A stretch of 5,153 nt of DNA from Streptosporangiaceae bacterium. Its GTDB lineage: Bacteria; Actinomycetota; Actinomycetes; Streptosporangiales; Streptosporangiaceae. The stretch lies in contig JASHSZ010000672.1 in NCBI GenBank assembly GCA_030040815.1, positions 1 to 5,153 on the forward strand. The letters run 5' to 3'. Each line of letters starts with the position of its first letter. Position 1 is the stretch's first letter. The position numbers and the translations under genes are program-made. Below are positions 1-4,904 of this stretch, piece by piece. The notes under the pieces are model-generated. The model had not been told where the DNA came from and did not search any database. It worked only from the letters and a program-made list of their open reading frames with translations.

Positions 1-462
1 TCACTCGGTTTCGGGGGCGGGCGTGCTCGACGACCAGTGAGCGGGTGTCCAGTCGCCGTGCGGGTCCGTGGTCTGGCCCAGTTCGATCAGGTGGCCGTCG
101 GGGTCGCGGATGTAGCAGCGCTTCTCGTACGGGTGTTGTTTGGGCGGTGTCAGGAACTGGGCGCCCTTCGCGCTCCACTCGGCGTACACGGCGTCGATGT
201 CAGTGACGCGGATGTTGAGGAAGCTGCTGACCCGGTCGGGATCGCGCGGTGTCTCGAGGATGACGGTGGGCTTGTCGTCGGTTGGGCCGCCGCCGACGTT
301 GATGACGATCCAGCTGTTGGCCAGCGCGATGTTGACTGGGTCTCCGGGACGTTCCACCGTGCCGCCCAGGACTTCGGTGTAGAAGTGCTTAGAGCGTTCG
401 ACGTCGTCGGAGACGATGAAGTGGGTCAGTACCATCTTGTGGGGCTGCGGGAGATCGGCCAT
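1..462 (-). CDS. VOC-family (glyoxalase/bleomycin-resistance fold) protein
   Basis: The 153-residue product fits a single-domain vicinal-oxygen-chelate protein, a cytoplasmic fold used by glyoxalases, ring-cleavage dioxygenases and drug-binding resistance proteins. The first beta-alpha-beta module opens with LTHFIVSDDVERSKHFY (residues 12-28). The second starts at FLNIRVTDIDAVYAEW (81-96) and ends with the hallmark DPDGHLIEL (120-128). H14 and E127 sit where the family places metal ligands. The reading frame extends 13 codons further upstream, but the ATG at 460-462 is preferred because a GGAGG (minus strand, 469-473) lies 6 nt before it. The stop is TGA at 1-3, so the gene is complete and of normal length. 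It lies outside the proposed insertion and appears monocistronic within the window. The substrate cannot be told from the sequence; such proteins are very diverse. Confidence 0.88.
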   Translation of the reverse strand: MADLPQPHKMVLTHFIVSDDVERSKHFYTEVLGGTVERPGDPVNIALANSWIVINVGGGPTDDKPTVILETPRDPDRVSSFLNIRVTDIDAVYAEWSAKGAQFLTPPKQHPYEKRCYIRDPDGHLIELGQTTDPHGDWTPAHWSSSTPAPETE

Positions 463-468
463 CGGGCA

Positions 469-473
469 CCTCC
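469..473 (-). promoter_or_regulatory. Ribosome binding site of the VOC gene
   Basis: GGAGG on the minus strand, 6 nt before the ATG at 460-462. It decides the start against a longer reading frame that opens at 501. Confidence 0.8.
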
Positions 474-603
474 ACTGGTCAGGTCTCGTGCTGGGCTTCA
501 CGACAGAGCCTGCAGCCCGACGCTACCATGAGTGATCATTCGATCTGGTTCTGCTGTCTTCCCGCGACTCTGGCCCAGGCACCATTCGTCACAGGGAATG
601 AAC

Positions 604-643
604 AAGGCCCAGCCTGCCGGATCACCGCCAGGAGCTGGACCTT
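604..643 (-). terminator. Strong hairpin, probable terminator of the broken tRNA-Gly gene
   Basis: On the plus strand, AAGGCCCAGC (604-613) pairs with GCTGGACCTT (634-643) with one G-T type mismatch. Inside it, CTG/CAG and CGG/CCG continue the stem around an ATCA loop, interrupted only by a C-C mismatch and a two-base bulge. Read on the minus strand, it begins 8-9 nt after the 3' end of the tRNA-Gly remnant, the usual place for a tRNA transcription terminator. Only a short, mixed T-rich stretch (GTTCATT) follows. It also lies upstream of the VOC gene and would insulate that gene from tRNA transcription. Confidence 0.7.
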
Positions 644-648
644 CGTGA

Positions 649-696
649 TGGAACGGGTGACGGAATCGAACTCGCACTATCAGCTTGGGAATCTGA
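649..696 (-). pseudogene. 3' half of a tRNA-Gly (CCC anticodon), broken; probable attachment-site relic
   Basis: Read on the minus strand, 696-680 forms an anticodon arm: stem TCAGA/GCTGA with one mismatch and loop TTCCCAA, anticodon CCC. It is followed by a variable region, a T arm containing GAGTTCGATTC, an acceptor 3' strand ACCCGTT, and then CCA. No D arm or 5' acceptor strand is found upstream of it (positions above 696), so the gene is only a 3' half. The T stem has lost a base compared with a normal pairing, and the acceptor strand ends ACCCGTT where an actinomycete tRNA-Gly would have GCCCGCT. A segment from the anticodon loop to the 3' end is exactly what tyrosine integrases duplicate when they insert into tRNA genes. 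Identity with the complete tRNA-Gly at 4893-4963 is only about 33 of 45 positions. Confidence 0.75.
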
Positions 697-775
697 GCCG
701 TCCACCGCTCAGGGCGGCCGGACCTGCGACGGCTGCCGCCCACATATATCCGCTAGGCACCGCAGGACGCCACGG

Positions 776-797
776 TTAATGGCCCGCTAATGGCCCG
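776..797 (+). repeat. Left copy of the TAATGGCNCGC doublet repeat
   Basis: Two tandem 11-mers of the form TAATGGCCCG(C/G), preceded by T. The 22-base block matches 20 of 22 bases at 4787-4808. It lies 79 bases inside the tRNA relic. It could be an integrase arm-type binding site, or the relic of a second integrase 3' end, since it also spells Leu-Met-Ala-Arg-stop in one frame. No integrase-like protein precedes it here, which favours a DNA-level role. Confidence 0.6.
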
Positions 798-1194
798 GCT
801 CCTGTCTGCCGGGCACGTCCCTCGCTTGGACATAGCAATGTGACAGCCTGCTCGTGCCCCGTCTTTCCCGATAGGCGCCGAATCCAGGTGGGCGGCTGCC
901 GTATCTAGGGTCGGCGCAGCCGATCGCAGGCGACGCGACCGTAGGGAGCGCCCTAGGCGCGGTGGCCGCGAGCTGGACAATGAACGGCCGAGGAAGACGG
1001 CACCCATGCGCCGAGCGCGTCGCCGGATGATCCGTTACCAGTGCCGGATCAGGCAACGTTTGCCCGCTTAGGTCGACAGCCCGTGGCGCGGGATCATCGC
1101 CGCCTCGGGTACTTACGTGGCGCCCAACCGGGATTCCTGCTTCCGGCACTAATGAGTTGGTGTCGAATAGCTGCTTCAGGGATCCTTGGTCTGA
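798..1194. other. Gene-free interval upstream of the kinase gene
   Basis: I find no coding region here that looks real on either strand. What can be seen is a small hairpin TAGGG-AGCG-CCCTA (942-955), a cluster of CGGAT half-sites (1024-1051), and an 8-bp inverted pair GTGCCGGA (1041-1048) and TCCGGCAC (1142-1149). A long minus-strand frame crosses the whole interval, but it also runs through the kinase gene antisense and resembles no family I know. The promoter of the kinase gene should lie here, but I cannot place it. Confidence 0.5.
1024..1051. promoter_or_regulatory. Cluster of CGGAT/ATCCG half-sites, possible operator
   Basis: The 11-mer CGGATGATCCG (1024-1034) is a palindrome with a central G. 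In addition, TGATCCG (1028-1034) and CGGATCA (1045-1051) form a perfect 7-bp inverted repeat with a 10-base spacer. Together they make three half-sites in 28 bases, about 145 bases before the kinase start. This could be a regulator binding site or chance in GC-rich DNA. Confidence 0.25.
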
Positions 1195-1740
1195 ATGAGC
1201 GACATCCCACGAGTGAGCTCCGTCGGACGCCGGGTCGTGGTGACCGGTATGGCCGGAGCGGGGAAGAGTACGTTCTCGCGAGCGCTTTCGGCGAAGACCA
1301 GCCTTCCCATCATTGTTCTCGACGTCCACTTCTGGCTGCCGGGTTGGGCCGAGCCGACCGAGGCCGAGTGGCGCGAGAAGCAGAAGAGACTGCTCGTCGG
1401 CGACGACTGGATCGCCGACGGCAACTACACCGCCACGCTCGATCTTCGACTCGAGCAAGCTGACACGGTCGTGTTCCTCGACATACGGTGGTGGATCTGC
1501 GCCTGGCGCGCGCTCGTGCGGGGGGTTCGAACGCGCCCTGTTGACTTCGAGTTGCCAAACGGCTGTGACGAGGCCCGTCTGCGTCGGCTTCGCGATGAAT
1601 GGTGGCTGGCTTGGCGCATCTGGCGAGTCCGCCGCTCTGAGCGCGAGAGAGAGCTGAAGATTATCTCGCAGCACGGAAAGCACGTGGCGATGTACGTGCT
1701 CCGGTCCAAGCACGCCGTGCGCGAGTTTCTCGACGCATGA
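1195..1740 (+). CDS. P-loop nucleotide kinase-like protein (adenylate kinase / FlaR 'topology modulation' type)
   Basis: The 181-residue product begins with a beta strand and a textbook Walker A loop, GMAGAGKST (residues 18-26), that would bind the phosphates of ATP. Other landmarks match small nucleotide-kinase-like proteins often annotated as AAA ATPase or DNA topology modulation protein FlaR. These are LDVHFWLPGW (42-51) after the first helix, WIADGNY (72-78), and the hydrophobic strand ADTVVFLD (89-96), which ends in an acidic residue. The C-terminal third is rich in Arg and Trp and could form the lid and helical end. The length is normal for the group. The ATG at 1195 follows an in-frame TGA directly (1192-1194), so no longer start is possible. 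No good ribosome binding site is seen, so translation may be leaderless or weak. The gene appears to be alone on its strand and ends before strong hairpins. The real substrate is unknown in this family. Confidence 0.85.
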   Translation: MSDIPRVSSVGRRVVVTGMAGAGKSTFSRALSAKTSLPIIVLDVHFWLPGWAEPTEAEWREKQKRLLVGDDWIADGNYTATLDLRLEQADTVVFLDIRWWICAWRALVRGVRTRPVDFELPNGCDEARLRRLRDEWWLAWRIWRVRRSERERELKIISQHGKHVAMYVLRSKHAVREFLDA

Positions 1741-1820
1741 ATCCAGGTGCCTGTTTAGCGTCTGGGTAGTCGGTCGACGGTCGAGCCCGGTATGTAACGA
1801 TCCCGGAGAGGGGCGACGAA

Positions 1821-1847
1821 GTCGGGACGGGGCGAACCGTCCCTGAC
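1821..1847 (+). terminator. Strong hairpin 81 bases after the kinase gene, probable terminator
   Basis: GTC-GGGACGG (1821-1830) pairs with CCGTCCC-GAC (1837-1847), with one bulged T at 1844 and a loop GGCGAA. This gives about 10 base pairs, mostly GC. No U-tract follows, which is common for actinomycete terminators. It suits the kinase transcript and could also stop readthrough from the convergent gene. Confidence 0.55.
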
Positions 1848-1903
1848 GCGGCACTAGGTTCTGCGTGATCGCTGCCGGCATTGGCCAGGCGTGCGGCGGC
1901 CGG

Positions 1904-1925
1904 GGCCTCCCCAAGGCTGGAGGCC
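1904..1925 (-). terminator. Hairpin between convergent genes
   Basis: GGCCTCC (1904-1910) pairs perfectly with GGAGGCC (1919-1925) around an 8-base loop. It lies 94 bases beyond the stop of the minus-strand gene at 2019 and could end that transcript. No U-tract is seen, and the strand assignment is an inference. Confidence 0.4.
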
Positions 1926-1943
1926 GATGCTGACGCCGGGCCT

Positions 1944-1960
1944 GCGCCGCTGCGCGGCGC
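1944..1960 (-). terminator. Second hairpin downstream of the minus-strand unknown gene
   Basis: GCGCCG (1944-1949) pairs with CGGCGC (1955-1960) around a CTGCG loop. It is the first stable hairpin after the stop at 2019, 59 bases away. It is short but all GC, and may act together with the neighbouring hairpin. Confidence 0.35.
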
Positions 1961-2018
1961 CGCTTGATTCTGGAAACCGCAGCCGATGACCAGCTCATCA
2001 GGCGCAACCCGTGTTCCT

Positions 2019-3194
2019 TCAGGGCTTCTCCGCCTGGGTCCAACGGAGGGGTGCTCGGTCGTCTTGCCGCCAGCATTCCGGCGGGCTGGTGAAGGACAGG
2101 ACGTCGTTGAGCCACCAGGTCGCATCCGGGTCCCAGCCGGCCAGCATCGTGCGTGCGCCGCTGCCAGCTGGACTCGCGATTCCGGCTGTGGTGAGGTAGC
2201 CCGCGACGGAAATGTGGATGGCGTCCCAGTCAGCGGCCACGGCGGAGTAGTCGGGGATTAGCCAGCGGCCCGCCCATCCTGTTGCTCGCCACCAGTCATG
2301 ACGGCGGGACCTGCTGACGTCAAGCGGGTAGCGGTCCACCAGTTCGGCCCACTGGGCCGGGCCGGTGATCTCGTAGACGCGTGCAGCGTCTTGGGCAGCG
2401 ACCGGCCAGCAGCGGGCAGACTGCCAGGCCATCCCGTCCTCGACCAGAACCAGCGCGACAGCGCCCAGCGCAGGAAGTCCGCGTGTCGTCACGGGCAGCC
2501 GAGAGCGCGCCGGACTCGACCACCACCGACCGCTATACCAGTCGGCGGGATCCTTGGGCCGGTCATGCGCGGACCGTTCATTCCCGCGGGTGTCCGCCAG
2601 CCAGGCCCGTACCAACGCTGCCGCCCCGGTCAACGGCGGCGGCTCCGGCAACGGACGCTCGTCCGTCAGCCAGGCCCGCACCAACCCTGCCGTGAGGGTC
2701 ACCGGTGGCGGCTCCGGCAACGGATGCTGGTCCAGAAAAAGCGTCCATCGCTGCCGGCTACCGTCCACCGGTTCTGTCCACCAGCGCACGTCGGGGTTTC
2801 CGGCTGCCGCCACGGCAACCGCCTCCGCCACCGGTCGCAGCGCCTCACGTGCCGCCTCACCAGCGAACCCTTGGTCCTCGGCGTCCGGCCTGGCCCAGTA
2901 CGAGGCGAAGTCGACGGCGGAGACCAGGCCGTGCAGCAAGGAGCTGCCGCCGAACGGGAAAGCGGACAGGTCGGCGACTGCGGCACACTCGCTGAGCTTT
3001 CTGGCGCAGCGCTTCGCATTTCCGCTTCGCGCGGCGTGCAATGCGTCAACCCAGGCCCTCCGGACTTGTCCGCCGGGGGTTGTTAGCCGGTCATCGAGCA
3101 AATTAACGCATAGTGACCTGCCGCGGGGACCCGCGAGCAGCGCTTCAGCGGTCAGTCCGGGTCCGCGCGCAGGCGCCGGTTGATCGGGGGGCAC
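2019..3194 (-). CDS. Conserved-looking actinomycete protein of unknown function, 391 residues, with internal 23-residue tandem repeat
   Basis: I cannot name this protein. It looks genuine because of its length, GC-rich third positions, and a C-terminal half dense in Trp and Tyr of a type I recall among uncharacterised actinomycete proteins. That half includes WYSGRWW near residue 217, YPLDVSRSRRHDWW near 287-300, a WDAIHISVAGYLTTAG stretch, and GWDPDATWWL near 353-362. The N-terminal half is helical and Ala/Leu-rich. Residues 156-178 and 179-201 are a tandem duplication, each starting with a PLPEPPP turn and ending in LVRAWL. The start is GTG at 3192-3194, chosen because AAGGTGG lies just upstream at the usual spacing. 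The stop is TGA at 2019-2021. No signal peptide or membrane span is evident, so it is probably cytoplasmic. It follows the PP2C pseudogene by 61 bases on the same strand and may be the last, still intact gene of that unit. Confidence 0.75.
   Translation of the reverse strand: MPPDQPAPARGPGLTAEALLAGPRGRSLCVNLLDDRLTTPGGQVRRAWVDALHAARSGNAKRCARKLSECAAVADLSAFPFGGSSLLHGLVSAVDFASYWARPDAEDQGFAGEAAREALRPVAEAVAVAAAGNPDVRWWTEPVDGSRQRWTLFLDQHPLPEPPPVTLTAGLVRAWLTDERPLPEPPPLTGAAALVRAWLADTRGNERSAHDRPKDPADWYSGRWWSSPARSRLPVTTRGLPALGAVALVLVEDGMAWQSARCWPVAAQDAARVYEITGPAQWAELVDRYPLDVSRSRRHDWWRATGWAGRWLIPDYSAVAADWDAIHISVAGYLTTAGIASPAGSGARTMLAGWDPDATWWLNDVLSFTSPPECWRQDDRAPLRWTQAEKP
2592..2729 (-). repeat. Two tandem 69-bp units inside the unknown gene
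   Basis: Units 2592-2660 and 2661-2729 match at 58 of 69 bases. The period is a multiple of three, so the reading frame is kept and the protein gains 23 residues. The differences include several non-synonymous changes (for example VTLTAG against LTGAAA), so the duplication is not recent. Confidence 0.9.
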
Positions 3195-3203
3195 GTCGCC
3201 ACC

Positions 3204-3210
3204 TTAGTGA
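3204..3210 (-). promoter_or_regulatory. Approximate site of the ribosome binding site for the 391-codon gene
   Basis: On the minus strand AAGGTGG ends 4 nt before the GTG start at 3192-3194; the matching plus-strand bases CCACCTT lie at about 3199-3205. This supports the GTG over the downstream internal starts. Confidence 0.5.
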
Positions 3211-3255
3211 GCGTTTCAGCTGGGCAGCCTGGAAGTAATCAGCGATCGGGTGGGA

Positions 3256-4061
3256 CTAGGCAGGGTCGCGTTCGTCGGCGATGAAGCTGATCGCAGCGAG
3301 GTTTTGCCGTCGTGCCGCTTGGCGCGGGGCAGGATGCGCCCGTCGGGGTCATGGTGTTGTTCCCGCTCCTGGCACCGACCTAGGAGCGCAGCGAGTTCGA
3401 CACTGCCGCCTCTCGCAACGGTCTGCCAGTGGTCAGTACCGGGATGGGTCATCGTCTTAAGCGCCGTGAGTGGCAAGGACAGCCTGCGTGGTAATGACGG
3501 GAGGAGCGGGGCTGTGACGGCGTGCCAGGCCGCTGCGGGCTCTGCTTCGGCGATCCAGTAGCCGCCGTCAGTGTTGCGCTGCAGCGCCTGCTGGTGCTGG
3601 AGTTCGGCGAGCAGGTGCTAGTGCTCGGGCCCGTATCCGGCGCCGGATGCCAGGTCGCGCCCTGTAGGCGGCACGGATCTCTGGGCGATGCTGGCGAGCC
3701 TGTCATCGCGAATTTTCAGGGCTGGGAGGACGACGAGGTTGTCCCTGAGGACCAGGATGCTGATGTCGTCGCGGCGCTCGCGGGCGATGGTCACGGTACT
3801 GGACGGTGAACGGCCGGGGGAGAGACGAAGCTCCCCGGCCGTCCTGTTGATGGCGTGCGCCAGCGCGGTTTTGCGGATCGGCTCGGTCGTCCTCGAGCGC
3901 TTCGAGGAGCGCTTTGCCGAGCCGATGAACGTGCGGGCGGGGAGTACGCGGAGGGGCCCGTATGCTGAGGCGCAGCCCAGCATGATGACGTGATCGCGGG
4001 TTGCGAGGATGCGGTCTTCGCCTCGTGCGGGGTGCTGGAGTTGCGCGCTGGTGACCCGCAT
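3256..4061 (-). pseudogene. PP2C-family protein phosphatase, decayed (stop codon, frameshifts, metal sites lost)
   Basis: The reading frame from ATG 4061 matches small actinomycete PP2C-type Ser/Thr phosphatases from end to end. It has MRVTSAQL...GEDRI at the start, PSSTVTIARERRDDISILVLRDNLVVL in the middle, then LASGAGYGPEH, RNTDGGYWIAEAEPAAAWHAVT, and finally PRAKRHDGKT. The frame runs unbroken into its second half except for a TAG at 3618-3620. Near 3296-3306 (a TTTT run on the plus strand) one base appears lost; restoring the frame gives LAAISFIADERDPA and a TAG at 3256-3258, for about 268 residues, a normal length. A second out-of-frame patch at about 3886-3915 reads ALLEALEDD when shifted, which suggests two compensating indels. 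The metal-binding motifs are also changed: LDG to LGC (residues 28-30), TDG to THP (about 3441-3449), and DDAT to DGKT. The protein cannot be an active phosphatase. It starts 4 bases after the upstream gene. Confidence 0.72.
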
Positions 4062-4065
4062 TTGG

Positions 4066-4579
4066 TTACCAGGTGTAAGGCCCTGCTGCCAGCTCGGAGC
4101 TGCTGATTGCCAGGCCGTGAAACTGGCAGCGGACGATCAGGGAGAGCGACCTGTCCCTGGCCTTTGCATAAAGATCCTCGAGGTTGTCGGCGAGGTAGTG
4201 CGCCGCGCCGAGGGAGCCAATGGCATGGATGCCGGCGATGTGCAGGCGGACCGTGTGCCCCTCATGGTGGCGTGCGAGGTATGCGATGTCGGAGTCGCGC
4301 GGCTGGTCGTCGTCGACCCGAGCCGTTGTCCGCTGGGCTTGTGCTCGATCCACCACCGCTCGCCGTCGTGCACCATCCCAAGGACCGGGTCATCAGCCAT
4401 CAGGTTCGCTGCGACTGGCACTGACTCGGGCCCCCACACCACGACGGTGTCACCGGGGGGCGGGTCTTCCTGCTCGGGCTCGATCTGGCAGCGGGTGACG
4501 GTGAGGGCCAGGCCCGTCGTCAGCGCTTCGAGCAAGTCGGCGGTGAGCGCGTCCTCGGCGAGGATCACCAGGCTTTTCC
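4066..4579 (-). pseudogene. Frameshifted, N-terminally truncated partner gene of the PP2C gene, unknown function
   Basis: Two overlapping minus-strand frames together make one protein. The first (from about 4579; first usable start GTG 4568) reads KSLVILAEDALTADLLEAL, then GDTVVVWGPESVPVAANLMA and DGERWWIEHKPSG. The second takes over near 4312-4335 with RVDDDQPRDSDIAYLARHH and continues HTVRLHIAGIHAIGSLGA to SELAAGPYTW and TAA (4066-4068). The switch fits loss of a single base. The N-terminal end is cut where the integrase remnant begins (about 4580-4592), with no start codon or ribosome binding site in a sensible place. I do not recognise the family. The intact version would be soluble, and its stop lies 4 bases before the ATG of the PP2C gene, so the two were probably translationally coupled and work together in relatives. 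Whether the missing N-terminus held another domain cannot be said. Confidence 0.65.
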
Positions 4580-4591
4580 GGTTGGTGGTGC

Positions 4592-4801
4592 GGCACCGGA
4601 GCGGCGATCAAGGACCTGATGGCACTCATGGGCCACGACAGCGAGCGCTCGGCAATGGTCTACCAGCACCAGGCCCGCGGCGCTGATCGCGCAATCACGA
4701 GCGCTATCGATGCTCACGTGGCAGCCGAGCGGGACAGGGCAGGCGAAGGCGACGACGGCCAGGCTGGGGCGCCGGGTCCCGTCGAGTTAATGGCACGCTA
4801 A
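4592..4801 (+). pseudogene. C-terminal remnant of a tyrosine recombinase (phage-type integrase)
   Basis: Reading GTGAAIKDLMALMGHDSER then SAMVYQHQARGADRAI, this segment matches the end of the catalytic domain of actinomycete integrases. It holds the conserved second His (codon 4634-4636, in MGHDS) and the nucleophilic Tyr (codon 4661-4663, in MVYQH). The tail is variable and ends in LMAR at TAA 4799-4801. The family's Arg, first His-X-X-Arg box and the whole core-binding and arm-binding domains are missing. Upstream of about 4592 the frame stays open but no longer resembles an integrase, because the neighbouring truncated gene begins there on the other strand. Roughly 70 of the usual 380-450 residues remain, so no recombinase activity is possible. 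It points at the 3' end of tRNA-Gly, the normal place for a tRNA-targeting integrase. Confidence 0.85.
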
Positions 4802-4808
4802 TGGCACG
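4787..4808 (+). repeat. Right copy of the TAATGGCNCGC doublet repeat
   Basis: Two tandem 11-mers TAATGGCACGC preceded by T, overlapping the integrase stop codon. It matches 776-797 at 20 of 22 bases and lies 84 bases from the tRNA 3' end. A doublet at the integrase stop next to the attachment site would suit an arm-type integrase binding site. Confidence 0.6.
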
Positions 4809-4880
4809 CGGCGTCGACAGCGGCCTAGCGGATGCAAGCTCCGGTTCTCCTGCAGGCCGATGACCTGGGGTTCGGGTCGG

Positions 4881-4904
4881 AGCGGGCGAAGGAGCGGGCG
4901 AAGG
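4881..4904 (-). repeat. 12-bp tandem duplication at the tRNA-Gly 3' end
   Basis: AGCGGGCGAAGG occurs at 4881-4892 and again at 4893-4904 without a gap. The second copy is the end of the tRNA (acceptor 3' strand plus two T-stem bases). The first copy is an exact repeat lying just downstream of the mature 3' end. It may be a scar of insertion or excision, or simple slippage. Confidence 0.85.

Larger units (their letters stand above)
652..4892. mobile_element. Probable decayed integrated element (genomic islet) at tRNA-Gly
   Basis: The interval lies between a tRNA-Gly 3' half (left) and a complete tRNA-Gly in the same orientation (right). An integrase C-terminal remnant reads toward the 3' end of the complete tRNA, and a shared doublet repeat sits about 80 bp inside each end. 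This is the geometry of a tRNA-inserted prophage or integrative element. No replication, transfer, capsid or excisionase gene is visible, and the integrase has lost most of its length, so the element would be immobile. The tRNA repeats are diverged, so the two ends may come from different insertions joined by deletion. The boundaries are inferred. Confidence 0.45.

Noticed and set aside
1..501. Longer start for the VOC gene at 501
   Set aside because: The 13 extra residues do not look like the family, and the GGAGG at 469-473 is perfectly placed for the ATG at 460-462.
528..779. Plus-strand open frame of 83 codons
   Set aside because: It crosses the terminator hairpin and the tRNA-Gly remnant and has no ribosome binding site or family resemblance.
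707..790. Possible second integrase C-terminus ending LMAR-stop at the left doublet repeat
   Set aside because: The four last codons match the right-hand integrase tail, but the sequence before them shows no GHDS or Tyr motif and the upstream DNA is the tRNA relic. The doublet is reported as a DNA repeat instead.
787..2115. Long minus-strand open frame of 442 codons
   Set aside because: It runs antisense through the clear P-loop kinase gene and the hairpin-rich intergenic region, is low-complexity Arg/Pro/Ser-rich, and resembles no family. High GC removes stop codons and makes such frames common.
2298..3086. Plus-strand open frame of 262 codons
   Set aside because: It is antisense to the better minus-strand gene at 2019-3194, which has a ribosome binding site, a sensible composition and conserved-looking blocks. 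The plus-strand protein is Arg/Pro-rich and featureless.
3449..3706. Minus-strand open frame of 85 codons
   Set aside because: It overlaps the PP2C pseudogene in another frame and is Ser/Arg/Pro-rich with no recognisable motif.
4009..4686. Plus-strand open frame of 225 codons
   Set aside because: It is antisense to the partner pseudogene, and near its end overlaps the integrase remnant in a different frame. No family resemblance.
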